Below are positions 1-5,947 of a stretch of DNA of 10,022 bases, piece after piece. Source of the stretch: Pseudomonadota bacterium (GTDB lineage: Bacteria; Pseudomonadota; Alphaproteobacteria; Rs-D84); contig JAUNMD010000028.1 of the NCBI GenBank assembly GCA_030531915.1, positions 1 to 10,022 on the forward strand, read 5' to 3'. Made by a program: the position numbers and the translations under genes. The notes beneath the pieces were generated by a model. That model saw only the letters and a program-made list of their open reading frames with translations, did not search any database and was not told the origin of the DNA. Position 1 is the stretch's first letter; each line of letters opens with the position of its first letter.

Positions 1-459
1 AATGGCGAACTGTTCGGTATGATGCATGCGGGCGCGACGGTTGCAAAGTTTGATACGGATTTTGTGTATGTCGGTAATGATAAAATCGATACCGCCCCAG
101 ATGGTACAAATTATTATGGTGGTTTCAGTTTAGGGGCGCGTATGAATGCGGGTGATAAATTCGTGTTTGCGCCAATCGCAGGAATAACAATGTCACGTGC
201 ATCGGTTGCGGAACAACGTGACACTGATACCCGTGAATATGTTGGATTAAATATTTCCACAGGGGCAGGGGACGCACATTTGAAATATGAATATGGCGCG
301 CAAGTGCGCGCTGATACCGATGGTGGTGTTGCCGCAATGACGCGTATGTCCGTCTGGTCAGTGGCAGACGCCGCGGGCGGTGATATTCAAATTGGTGTGA
401 TAAATAATACGCTTGGCACATCGTACCAAGCGGTGGTATCACTGCGCGCAGATTTCTGA
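1..459 (+). CDS. Outer-membrane beta-barrel protein, C-terminal part (autotransporter-like), 5' end outside window
   Basis: The reading frame is open from the first base, so the gene begins before the window and the first ATG at 19 is internal. The visible 152 residues show alternating polar and hydrophobic stretches with many Gly, Asp, Tyr and Phe residues, such as YYGGFSLGARMNAGDKFVFA and YEYGAQVRA, separated by short polar turns. This is the texture of transmembrane beta-strands. The chain ends YQAVVSLRADF with a terminal Phe and alternating hydrophobics, which is the usual BAM-complex recognition signal of outer-membrane barrels. The likely role is a translocator barrel of an autotransporter or a related surface protein; the passenger or N-terminal half is not visible, so the function cannot be stated. 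It ends 3 bases from the convergent miaB stop. Barrel identity is fairly sure; the autotransporter subclass is a guess. Confidence 0.72.
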   Translation, partial: NGELFGMMHAGATVAKFDTDFVYVGNDKIDTAPDGTNYYGGFSLGARMNAGDKFVFAPIAGITMSRASVAEQRDTDTREYVGLNISTGAGDAHLKYEYGAQVRADTDGGVAAMTRMSVWSVADAAGGDIQIGVINNTLGTSYQAVVSLRADF

Positions 460-462
460 TTT

Positions 463-1764
463 TTATTCAGTTACCAATTCCCCACGCAGGGACGCCTTGT
501 TCGCGGCGGTGATTTTTATATTCGCCATTGTCGGGGCGGCGGCATCTGCATCAACAACACATTGTTGCATATATGGTGTGCGATATATCATGTGGCGACC
601 GGTTTTGTCGGGCCCTTCGCACAGGCATGGTAAAACACGTCCAACGCATGCGGTGTTAAAGTCACGCTGTAATTCATTCAGGTATGCGTCCAGTTTGGCC
701 AAGCGTGCGGCCTTGATATTTTCTGGTATCTGGTTCTTCATAACGGCCGCTGCGGTATGCGGGCGGGGCGAATATTTGAACGAGTATGAATTGATGTATT
801 TTATCTGTTTGGCGATTTGCATCGTCTGTTCAAAATCATCATCTGTTTCGCCAGGGAATCCAACGATAAAGTCACTGGAAATCTGAATGTCCGGACGCGC
901 GCGACGTAATTTGTCAACTATATCTATATATAGATTTAGCGAATACGGACGGTTCATTCTTGTCAATACATCGGGCGAGCCGCTTTGTATAGGCATATTC
1001 AAAAACGGCAATAACTTTGGTTCGATTGCAAACATTTCAATCAAATCATCGGTCATTTCTGTTGGGTAACTGGACGTAAAGCGTATGCGTTTGACAGCGT
1101 CCAATTTCGCGGTTGCGCGAATTAAATCCGACAGACGCCACAGTTTGCCATTTTCATCTGTATATTTATAGCCGTTGACATTTTGCCCCAAAAAGCATAT
1201 TTCAATCGCGCCGGTGTTTGCGGCGTGCGTAACATCGCGCATAACATCGGCGTAGGGACGCGAAACCTCGCGGCCACGGGTGTATGGAACGATGCAGTAT
1301 GTGCAACAGTGATTGCAACCCTCTTGGATTGGAATGTATGCGACAACGGGGCTGCGCGTCATTTGTGGTAATTCATCAAATTTTTCCAGACCGCCCAAGT
1401 CAATGTTTAACAAACGTGCGTCTGGGTTGTCCAGAATTTCGGGCAATTTATGATAACTCTGTGGGCCCAATACGAAATTCAAATCTGGAATCCGGCGAAA
1501 TGCGTCCGCCCCAGATTCACGTGCAACGCAACCAACAATGCCGAACAGGGCAGTGGGCTTTTTTGCCTTGCGCACACGACCCAGTGCGGAAAAAACCTTG
1601 TCCGTGGCTTTGGCACGAACGGCGCATGTATTCAAAATGATAATGTCGGCATCGGCGACATTATCGGTCTGGGTCAGACCACGCGCCGATAACATGGCCG
1701 CAATACGCTGGCCGTCATAGACGTTCATCTGACAGCCGAATGTCTGGATAAAGAATTTCTGCAT
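463..1764 (-). CDS. miaB: tRNA-2-methylthio-N6-dimethylallyladenosine synthase MiaB
   Basis: This radical-SAM methylthiotransferase adds a 2-methylthio group to i6A37 of tRNAs that read codons starting with U. The 433-residue protein has the three-part MiaB layout. The N-terminal methylthiotransferase domain carries the second cluster's cysteines at C11 (QTFGCQMN), C47 (NTCAVR) and C79 (GCVARE). The radical-SAM domain carries CX3CX2C at C150, C154 and C157 (EGCNHCCTYCIVPYTRGRE). A C-terminal TRAM-like segment spans about 370-433. All six cluster ligands are present and the length is near the lower end for the family. MiaB is preferred over RimO or MtaB because of the QTFGCQMN start and the IVPYTRGRE block. 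The start lies 8 bases after the stop of the upstream small gene, which suggests translation within the same mRNA; I see only a weak Shine-Dalgarno here. MiaB needs i6A made by MiaA, which is not in this window. Confidence 0.96.
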   Translation of the reverse strand: MQKFFIQTFGCQMNVYDGQRIAAMLSARGLTQTDNVADADIIILNTCAVRAKATDKVFSALGRVRKAKKPTALFGIVGCVARESGADAFRRIPDLNFVLGPQSYHKLPEILDNPDARLLNIDLGGLEKFDELPQMTRSPVVAYIPIQEGCNHCCTYCIVPYTRGREVSRPYADVMRDVTHAANTGAIEICFLGQNVNGYKYTDENGKLWRLSDLIRATAKLDAVKRIRFTSSYPTEMTDDLIEMFAIEPKLLPFLNMPIQSGSPDVLTRMNRPYSLNLYIDIVDKLRRARPDIQISSDFIVGFPGETDDDFEQTMQIAKQIKYINSYSFKYSPRPHTAAAVMKNQIPENIKAARLAKLDAYLNELQRDFNTACVGRVLPCLCEGPDKTGRHMIYRTPYMQQCVVDADAAAPTMANIKITAANKASLRGELVTE

Positions 1765-1772
1765 ATCTGACT

Positions 1773-1946
1773 TTATTTCTGTTTGGTGTGTTCGTTGCGG
1801 ATTTTCTTGGCACGCGCCGCCTGAACGCGCTGGACACGGGCGTATGTGCGTGCGGCTTCGCGCTTGATTTCAGGTGCATGAACATCAATCGTGCCATAAC
1901 GAACACCGGTGATTGCATTGTTTTCAACGATAGCGACTACTTTCAT
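1773..1946 (-). CDS. Basic 57-residue protein of unknown function between gatB and miaB
   Basis: I do not recognise this gene. The 57-residue product starts MKVVAIVENNAITGVRYGTI, which looks like a short beta-hairpin, and then becomes a strongly charged, probably helical tail rich in Arg, Lys, Ala and Gln that ends NEHTKQK. There is no signal peptide, membrane segment or cysteine. The evidence that it is real: an AAGGA Shine-Dalgarno (complement of 1953-1957) seven bases ahead of the ATG, a fit of 24 bases after the gatB stop and 8 bases before the miaB start, and no overlap with either neighbour. A competing 70-codon frame on the same strand (1715-1927) overlaps the miaB start. The basic tail and translation-related neighbours would fit an RNA- or ribosome-associated protein, but that is inference only. 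Confidence 0.72.
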   Translation of the reverse strand: MKVVAIVENNAITGVRYGTIDVHAPEIKREAARTYARVQRVQAARAKKIRNEHTKQK

Positions 1947-1970
1947 TGTGCGTCCTTTTGGTTTTTGTGA

Positions 1971-3494
1971 TTATGATAATTTCCGTAACAAGATTTCGTT
2001 TACAACGGCTGGGTTTGCCTTGCCATGTGTGGCGCGCATTACACCGCCAACAAAGAATCCCAACAGACCTGTCTTGCCCGCCTTGTACTGTGCAACCTGG
2101 GGCGCAGACGCTGCGATGATTTCATCGACGGCGGCCTCGATCGCTGATGTGTCGGTGATTTGCTTCATACCAAATTTATCGGCAATTTCGCGTGGCGTGC
2201 CCGATTCGCCGTCCAGCATTTTGATAAAGATATCTTTGGCCTGTTTACCATTGATTTCGTTTGCCGCAATCATATCGACCAATTCGGACAAATCTGATGG
2301 ACGAATAATACGCGGCATGCCGCTGTCAGCTGTATCCACAGCGTTTTTGACGTCCCAATTTTCTGGGTGCGCAAACAGTTCTGAAATCAACCAGTTTGCG
2401 ATTGATTTTGCATGTGATGCATTACCCGCGACGGCCGTATCAAACCATTTTGAAATGTCGGTTGTTTCGGTCAAGCGTGCCGCATCGTATTCGGACAGGC
2501 CGTATTCTGTTACATAGCGGGCACGTGTTGCCGCCGGCAATTCAGGCATTGTTTTTCTGATGCGTTCAATTTGATCATCGGTGATGTCCAATGGCAACAA
2601 ATCTGGATCTGGGAAATAACGATAATCCAGTGCGTCTTCCTTGCTGCGCATTACGGACGTCGTGCCGTCGCCCTGATTGTAACGCATTGTGTCCTGTGAT
2701 ACCGTGCCACCGTTTTCATAGATTTCGATTTGACGGCGGGCCTCGTATTCAATGGCGGATTTAATAAATTTGAATGACACCATGTTTTTGGTTTCAGTGC
2801 GGGTGCGGAATTTTGTGTCGCCGACCGGACGTACAGATACGTTCACGTCTGCACGCATAGAACCTTCTTCCATGTTGGCCTTGGATACGCCCAGGGCGCG
2901 CGCGATTTCGCGAATTTCGCGCAGGTAACGTTCGGCCTCGTCAGGGGACGAAATGTACGAATTGTTTTCTGGATTCTTGACGTCCAAGAATGTCACGATT
3001 TCCAACAGTGCAACACCCGTGCGGTTATAGTCCGCAAATGATTTTGTTGGGTGAACGTCGTGTTTTAATTTACCGGCATCTTGTTCCAAGTGCGCGCGTT
3101 CAATCAAAATCTTTTTAGGATTACCATCGTCGCCCATGATTTCAACCCAGCCACGACCAACGACCGGTGGTTCTTCGGCGGGTTGTGAAATCTGATACCC
3201 TTGGGGCAGGTCAGGGTAAAAATACTGTTTACGGGCAAATTTGCTGTGGTGTGATATTTCGGCATTCAGTCCCAATCCCATTTTAATTGCCTGTTCAACG
3301 CAATATTCATTCAATACCGGCAACATACCAGGCATTGCCACGTCAACCATAGAAACCTGAGTATTTGGGGCAACGGTTGGATTATAATCCGCCGATGCAC
3401 CACTGAACAGTTTGGATTTAGACAACACTTCGATATGTGTTTCCAGCCCAATAACCAATTCCCAATCTGTTGTTTTGCCCTTTATTGTAAACAT
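1971..3494 (-). CDS. gatB: Asp/Glu-tRNA(Asn/Gln) amidotransferase subunit B
   Basis: GatB binds the misacylated Glu-tRNA(Gln) or Asp-tRNA(Asn), phosphorylates the attached carboxylate with ATP, and receives ammonia from GatA. The 507-residue protein shows the cradle-domain blocks in order: WELVIGLETHIE (11-22), PGMLPVLN (55-62), YFYPDLPQGYQISQ (91-104), HLEQDAGKLKHD (135-146), DYNRTGVALLEIVT (155-168), MEEGSMRADVNVSVRP (208-223) and TETKNMVSFKFI (233-244). The helical and YqeY-like tail fills the C-terminal third. The zinc-site CPxCLG motif of many GatB proteins is replaced by APNTQVSMVDVAMPG, as is usual in alphaproteobacteria. A purine-rich AAGGAAAAAG precedes the ATG. gatB is separated from gatCA by an oppositely oriented tRNA gene, so it either has its own promoter, of which I see no convincing copy, or depends on read-through from gatA. 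Confidence 0.97.
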   Translation of the reverse strand: MFTIKGKTTDWELVIGLETHIEVLSKSKLFSGASADYNPTVAPNTQVSMVDVAMPGMLPVLNEYCVEQAIKMGLGLNAEISHHSKFARKQYFYPDLPQGYQISQPAEEPPVVGRGWVEIMGDDGNPKKILIERAHLEQDAGKLKHDVHPTKSFADYNRTGVALLEIVTFLDVKNPENNSYISSPDEAERYLREIREIARALGVSKANMEEGSMRADVNVSVRPVGDTKFRTRTETKNMVSFKFIKSAIEYEARRQIEIYENGGTVSQDTMRYNQGDGTTSVMRSKEDALDYRYFPDPDLLPLDITDDQIERIRKTMPELPAATRARYVTEYGLSEYDAARLTETTDISKWFDTAVAGNASHAKSIANWLISELFAHPENWDVKNAVDTADSGMPRIIRPSDLSELVDMIAANEINGKQAKDIFIKMLDGESGTPREIADKFGMKQITDTSAIEAAVDEIIAASAPQVAQYKAGKTGLLGFFVGGVMRATHGKANPAVVNEILLRKLS

Positions 3495-3507
3495 TTTTTC
3501 TTTTTCC

Positions 3508-3536
3508 TTGCTTTTTGTCTTTTCGTATCTTATTAT
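3508..3536 (+). promoter_or_regulatory. Predicted sigma70-type promoter of tRNA-Phe
   Basis: The -35 box TTGCTT (3508-3513) and -10 box TATTAT (3531-3536) are separated by 17 bases and followed by a GC-rich GGCGTCCG discriminator region. The predicted start of transcription lies at about 3543, only a few bases before the mature 5' end of the tRNA at 3547. The GC-rich discriminator is typical of stable-RNA promoters under stringent control. The prediction rests on sequence match alone. Confidence 0.6.
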
Positions 3537-3546
3537 GGCGTCCGTT

Positions 3547-3622
3547 GGCTAGGTAGCTCAGTTGGTAGAGCAAGGGACTGAAAATCCCTGTGTCAGCGGT
3601 TCGATTCCGTTCCTAGCCACCA
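3547..3622 (+). tRNA. tRNA-Phe (anticodon GAA), CCA encoded
   Basis: The 76-base gene folds as a complete cloverleaf. The acceptor stem GGCTAGG/CCTAGCC is perfectly paired. The D arm is GCTC/GAGC, and the anticodon stem AGGGA/TCCCT closes the loop CTGAAAA, which places GAA at 34-36. A variable loop GTGTC follows, then a T arm AGCGG/CCGTT with one G:U pair around TTCGATT, discriminator A73 and a genome-encoded CCA. The loop carries A36-A37-A38, the motif MiaA recognises for i6A37, so the product is a likely substrate for MiaB encoded nearby. It lies on the + strand between gatA and gatB, both on the - strand, with its own promoter and terminator. Confidence 0.98.
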
Positions 3623-3633
3623 TTTTTATTTCT

Positions 3634-3658
3634 GCGTGCGTTTCGCGCGCTTTTTTTT
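3634..3658 (+). terminator. Intrinsic terminator after tRNA-Phe
   Basis: A 7-bp stem GCGTGCG (3634-3640) pairs with CGCGCGC (3644-3650), with one U:G wobble, around a TTT loop. Eight T residues follow at 3651-3658. It lies 11 bases after the tRNA CCA end. The T tract overlaps the gatA stop codon (complement of 3657-3659). Read on the - strand the hairpin is not followed by a U run, so it should stop only the tRNA transcript and not gatA transcription. Confidence 0.82.
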
Positions 3659-5123
3659 ATTCCCCCATGATTACGGTTGGACGGTTATCAACGCCACCAA
3701 ATTCTTGGATATGTTTTGCCAACTGCAAAACGCGCATATCGTCAAAGCGACGACCAACAACCTGCATACCCAATGGCAAACCGTTTTCTGCCAATCCCGC
3801 AGGTACGCTGCATGCAGGTACACCCGCCAAGTTCATTGCGACGGTGAACAAATCCAATGCATAGTATTCCAATGGCGTCAAATCTGAATCCAGTGGCATG
3901 GCCGTGCCGGCACTGGCCGGACATACAATCAGGTCACACTGGTCAAATGCGGCGGCAAAACTGTCGGCAATCATGCGACGAACACGTGCGGCCTGCATAA
4001 AATATACCTCGTACGATTCGCTGGACAGAACCGCCGTACCAACAATCATACGACGCTGAACCTCTGTACCGAAACCGGCGGCGCGGGTCTTTTTGTATGT
4101 GTCGATTAAATCTGAACCTTCTACGCGCAGACCATAACGCATACCGTCATAACGCGCCAAGTTCGATGATGCCTCGGCTGGGGCGATGATGTAATATGCC
4201 GCCAATGCGTCCAAGATGTTTGGAATTGAAACCTCTATGATTTCTGCACCGGCGGATTTCAAATCTGCGACGCGGGCATCAAACAGGCGTTTCATATCTG
4301 GTGATATTTTTACGTCTGCAAATTCTTTGATAACGCCGACGCGTAATTTTTTGCCGCCACCGACAATCGGTTGCAATTCACCGCTGAATGCGAAACCGTT
4401 TTCTGCGCTGGTGGAATCCTTTGGATCATGACCCGCCATCACAGACAGCATCAACGCCGCATCATCGGCGGTGCGGGCAATAGGGCCGGGGGTATCCAAA
4501 CTGGACGCGAATGCAACGCAACCCCAACGACTGCACAAACCGTATGTTGGTTTCATACCAACCAGACCGGTGATTGCGGACGGGAAACGAATTGAACCAC
4601 CCGTATCAGTTCCTGTGGCCGCCATGGCCAAACCGCCGGCAACCGCACTGGTTGAACCACCAGATGAACCGCCCGCCGTCAGGCGACGCGACAGTTGCCA
4701 TGGGGTTACCGGTGCGCCAAAGAAACTGGTCTTGCTGAATGTGCCCATGGCAAATTCGTCCAAATTGGTTTTACCCAACAGGACAGTGCCCGCATCAATA
4801 AATTTCTGGGAAACGGTCGATTCGTATTCGGGAACAAAGTTTTCCAACATGTGTGATGCCGCCGTTGTGCGAATGCCACGGGTGGCAAATAAGTCCTTCA
4901 TACCGATGGGAATACCGTCCAACGCGCCGGCCGTGCCGTCGGCATAGCGTGCGTCCGCCGCGGCGGCGTCCGCCAATGCGCGTTCGGGCGTCGTGGTGAT
5001 ATAGCAATTTAATTTTTCACCAAACTGTTCAATTCGGTTCAAATATGCGCGTGCCAATTCAGTTGCGCTGATGACGCGTGATTTCAATTTCTGTAATGCC
5101 TGTGTAATCGTTAAATCAATCAT
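3657..5123 (-). CDS. gatA: Asp/Glu-tRNA(Asn/Gln) amidotransferase subunit A (glutaminase)
   Basis: GatA is the amidase subunit that hydrolyses glutamine and channels ammonia to GatB. The ATG at 5123 (MIDLTITQAL) is chosen over the upstream ATG at 5165: it lies one base after the gatC stop, has a GGACGGTGA stretch ahead of it, and gives the usual 488-residue length. The upstream start would overlap gatC and add residues unlike the family. The Ser-cisSer-Lys catalytic triad is intact: K76 in GIPIGMKDLF, S153 in the AGGSSGGS amidase signature, and S177 in GTDTGGSIRFPS. The spacing of 24 between the two serines matches characterised GatA proteins. The DTPGPIARTADDAA and AGVPACSVPAG blocks further support the amidase-signature family. 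It is co-transcribed with gatC. Confidence 0.97.
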   Translation of the reverse strand: MIDLTITQALQKLKSRVISATELARAYLNRIEQFGEKLNCYITTTPERALADAAAADARYADGTAGALDGIPIGMKDLFATRGIRTTAASHMLENFVPEYESTVSQKFIDAGTVLLGKTNLDEFAMGTFSKTSFFGAPVTPWQLSRRLTAGGSSGGSTSAVAGGLAMAATGTDTGGSIRFPSAITGLVGMKPTYGLCSRWGCVAFASSLDTPGPIARTADDAALMLSVMAGHDPKDSTSAENGFAFSGELQPIVGGGKKLRVGVIKEFADVKISPDMKRLFDARVADLKSAGAEIIEVSIPNILDALAAYYIIAPAEASSNLARYDGMRYGLRVEGSDLIDTYKKTRAAGFGTEVQRRMIVGTAVLSSESYEVYFMQAARVRRMIADSFAAAFDQCDLIVCPASAGTAMPLDSDLTPLEYYALDLFTVAMNLAGVPACSVPAGLAENGLPLGMQVVGRRFDDMRVLQLAKHIQEFGGVDNRPTVIMGE

Positions 5124-5124
5124 T

Positions 5125-5421
5125 TTATTCACCGTCCATAACCTTGGGTACTGCAAAATAGCCACGTGATACGCCCGCCTTGTCAGGGGTGTTTGCCATT
5201 ACCGCGTCACGAATATTTCCGTCGGTAACCGTGTCTGCGCGCTGGGGCAATTTATGCTGCGCCGGATTTAACATTGGTTCAACACCGCGGGTATCAATTT
5301 TCTGTAATTTGTCCAGCCAATCAATAACGGAATCAATATTCATTTGTTCCAGTTTTTCATCAGAAATTTCGATTCTGATCAGATTGGCAAATTTCTGTAA
5401 TTGTTGCTTGCTAAACGCCAT
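5125..5421 (-). CDS. gatC: Asp/Glu-tRNA(Asn/Gln) amidotransferase subunit C
   Basis: GatC is the small belt-like subunit that wraps around GatA and GatB and stabilises the amidotransferase. The 98-residue product has the normal length. It has the family pattern: an N-terminal helix ANLIRIEISDEKLEQM, then VIDWLDKLQKIDTRGVEPM (32-50), and the C-terminal R-DTVTDGN-RDAVMANTPD block ending in YFAVPKVMDGE, equivalent to the usual FFVVPKVVE end. An AGGA Shine-Dalgarno (complement of 5428-5431) lies six bases before the ATG. It is the first gene of the gatC-gatA unit and has a good predicted promoter just upstream. Confidence 0.96.
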   Translation of the reverse strand: MAFSKQQLQKFANLIRIEISDEKLEQMNIDSVIDWLDKLQKIDTRGVEPMLNPAQHKLPQRADTVTDGNIRDAVMANTPDKAGVSRGYFAVPKVMDGE

Positions 5422-5436
5422 TTCAGATCCTATTAT
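5408..5436 (+). promoter_or_regulatory. Predicted promoter of ruvX
   Basis: TTGCTA (5408-5413) and TATTAT (5431-5436) are separated by 17 bases and point rightward. Transcription would start near 5443, giving a leader of about 15 bases with the AGAGGA ribosome site (5443-5448) at its very 5' end. The -35 box lies inside the gatC coding region. It is a sequence match only. Confidence 0.5.
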
Positions 5437-5449
5437 TTAATCAGAGGAA

Positions 5450-5477
5450 ATTATACAATGATTCTGCCAGATTTCAA
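5450..5477 (-). promoter_or_regulatory. Predicted promoter of gatC-gatA
   Basis: On the - strand, TTGAAA (complement of 5472-5477) and a perfect TATAAT (complement of 5450-5455) are separated by 16 bases. Transcription would start near 5443, leaving a leader of about 22 bases before the gatC ATG. The -35 box lies inside the ruvX coding sequence, and the -10 box lies between the ruvX ribosome site and its ATG. Confidence 0.6.
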
Positions 5478-5907
5478 GGGTTTTCCGCGCAGTGGACGCA
5501 TAATTGGAATTGATTGGGGGGCGGCGCGTACGGGTGTTGCCGTGTCGGACGCATCGCGCGAATTTTTATTTGTGCGCCCACAAATTGTTGTCAAAAATCC
5601 AAGTGATATTCCAGCCAAAATCGTCGATATTGCCACCGCAGAGCAGGCGGTTGGAATTATCATCGGTTTGCCGTTGCGTGGTGACGGCACAGAATCAGAT
5701 ACAACCGCACGTGTTCGCGACTGTGCGGCGGCGGTTGAAAAACTGACCGAAATTCCCATCGCATTTATTGACGAGAGTTATTCCAGCACCACCGCCCAAG
5801 ATGATATGGGCCGCGTGCGCCGTGGGGACATAAAAACAAAACTGGATTCAGAATCTGCGCGCGTAATTTTGGAAAACGCAATCGCCATGATGCGTCGCGC
5901 GCAATAA
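5458..5907 (+). CDS. ruvX: RuvX/YqgF-family nuclease (putative Holliday junction resolvase; pre-16S rRNA nuclease)
   Basis: This RNase H-like protein is implicated in maturation of the 5' end of 16S rRNA; the older annotation is Holliday junction resolvase. The start at 5458 is chosen because AGAGGA lies nine bases upstream and the protein then begins MILPDFKGFPRSGRIIGIDWG; the open frame extends further upstream through gatC sequence. The 149-residue product has the family motifs: GIDWGAARTGVAVSD (17-31, catalytic D19), IIIGLPLRGDG (67-77), FIDESYSSTTA (103-113, with D105 and E106), and the C-terminal KLDSESARVILENAI (128-142, D130). DESYSS replaces the more common DERLTT form. It diverges from gatC, an arrangement seen in other alphaproteobacteria. 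It converges with the AI-2E-family gene 37 bases downstream. Confidence 0.93.
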   Translation: MILPDFKGFPRSGRIIGIDWGAARTGVAVSDASREFLFVRPQIVVKNPSDIPAKIVDIATAEQAVGIIIGLPLRGDGTESDTTARVRDCAAAVEKLTEIPIAFIDESYSSTTAQDDMGRVRRGDIKTKLDSESARVILENAIAMMRRAQ

Positions 5908-5927
5908 TCAAAAAAGCCCAGATTTAA

Positions 5928-5947
5928 TGCACATAGCGCGTTTTTTA
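5928..5947. repeat. Left copy of exact 20-bp direct repeat flanking the AI-2E-family gene
   Basis: The sequence TGCACATAGCGCGTTTTTTA occurs here and again at 7017-7036 in the same orientation with no mismatch; flanking bases differ on both sides. The last three bases (TTA) are the complement of the stop codon of the AI-2E-family gene. I see no strong hairpin in it, so a terminator role is uncertain. Confidence 0.9.

Noticed and set aside
413..886. 157-codon frame on the + strand
   Set aside because: It lies antisense to miaB, begins inside the barrel gene, and its composition (runs of Ser, Cys, Tyr, Arg) does not look like a real protein.
1715..1927. 70-codon frame on the - strand overlapping the small gene
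   Set aside because: It overlaps the start of miaB and is rich in Pro, Arg and Met; the alternative frame at 1773-1946 has a proper ribosome site and fits between its neighbours.
1909..2517. 202-codon frame on the + strand
   Set aside because: It is antisense to gatB, whose conserved motifs are complete; the frame is a codon-bias shadow.
1971..3494. Loss of the zinc-site cysteines in GatB
   Set aside because: The APNTQVSxVDxAMPG form is normal for alphaproteobacterial GatB, so it is not a defect.
4471..4947. 158-codon frame on the + strand
   Set aside because: It is antisense to the catalytic core of gatA and Pro-rich, as expected from the complement of Gly-rich codons.
5123..5165. Upstream ATG for gatA at 5165
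   Set aside because: It would overlap gatC by 41 bases and add residues unlike GatA; the ATG at 5123 matches the family length and sits one base after the gatC stop.
5085..5405. Word CTGTAAT repeated three times (near 5092, 5301 and 5395)
   Set aside because: Each copy encodes a Leu-Gln-Lys motif in gatA or gatC in the same codon choice, so protein sequence explains it.
5908..5947. Possible bidirectional terminator between ruvX and the AI-2E-family gene
   Set aside because: There are T runs on both strands, but I could not draw a stem longer than about five pairs with a reasonable loop next to either.
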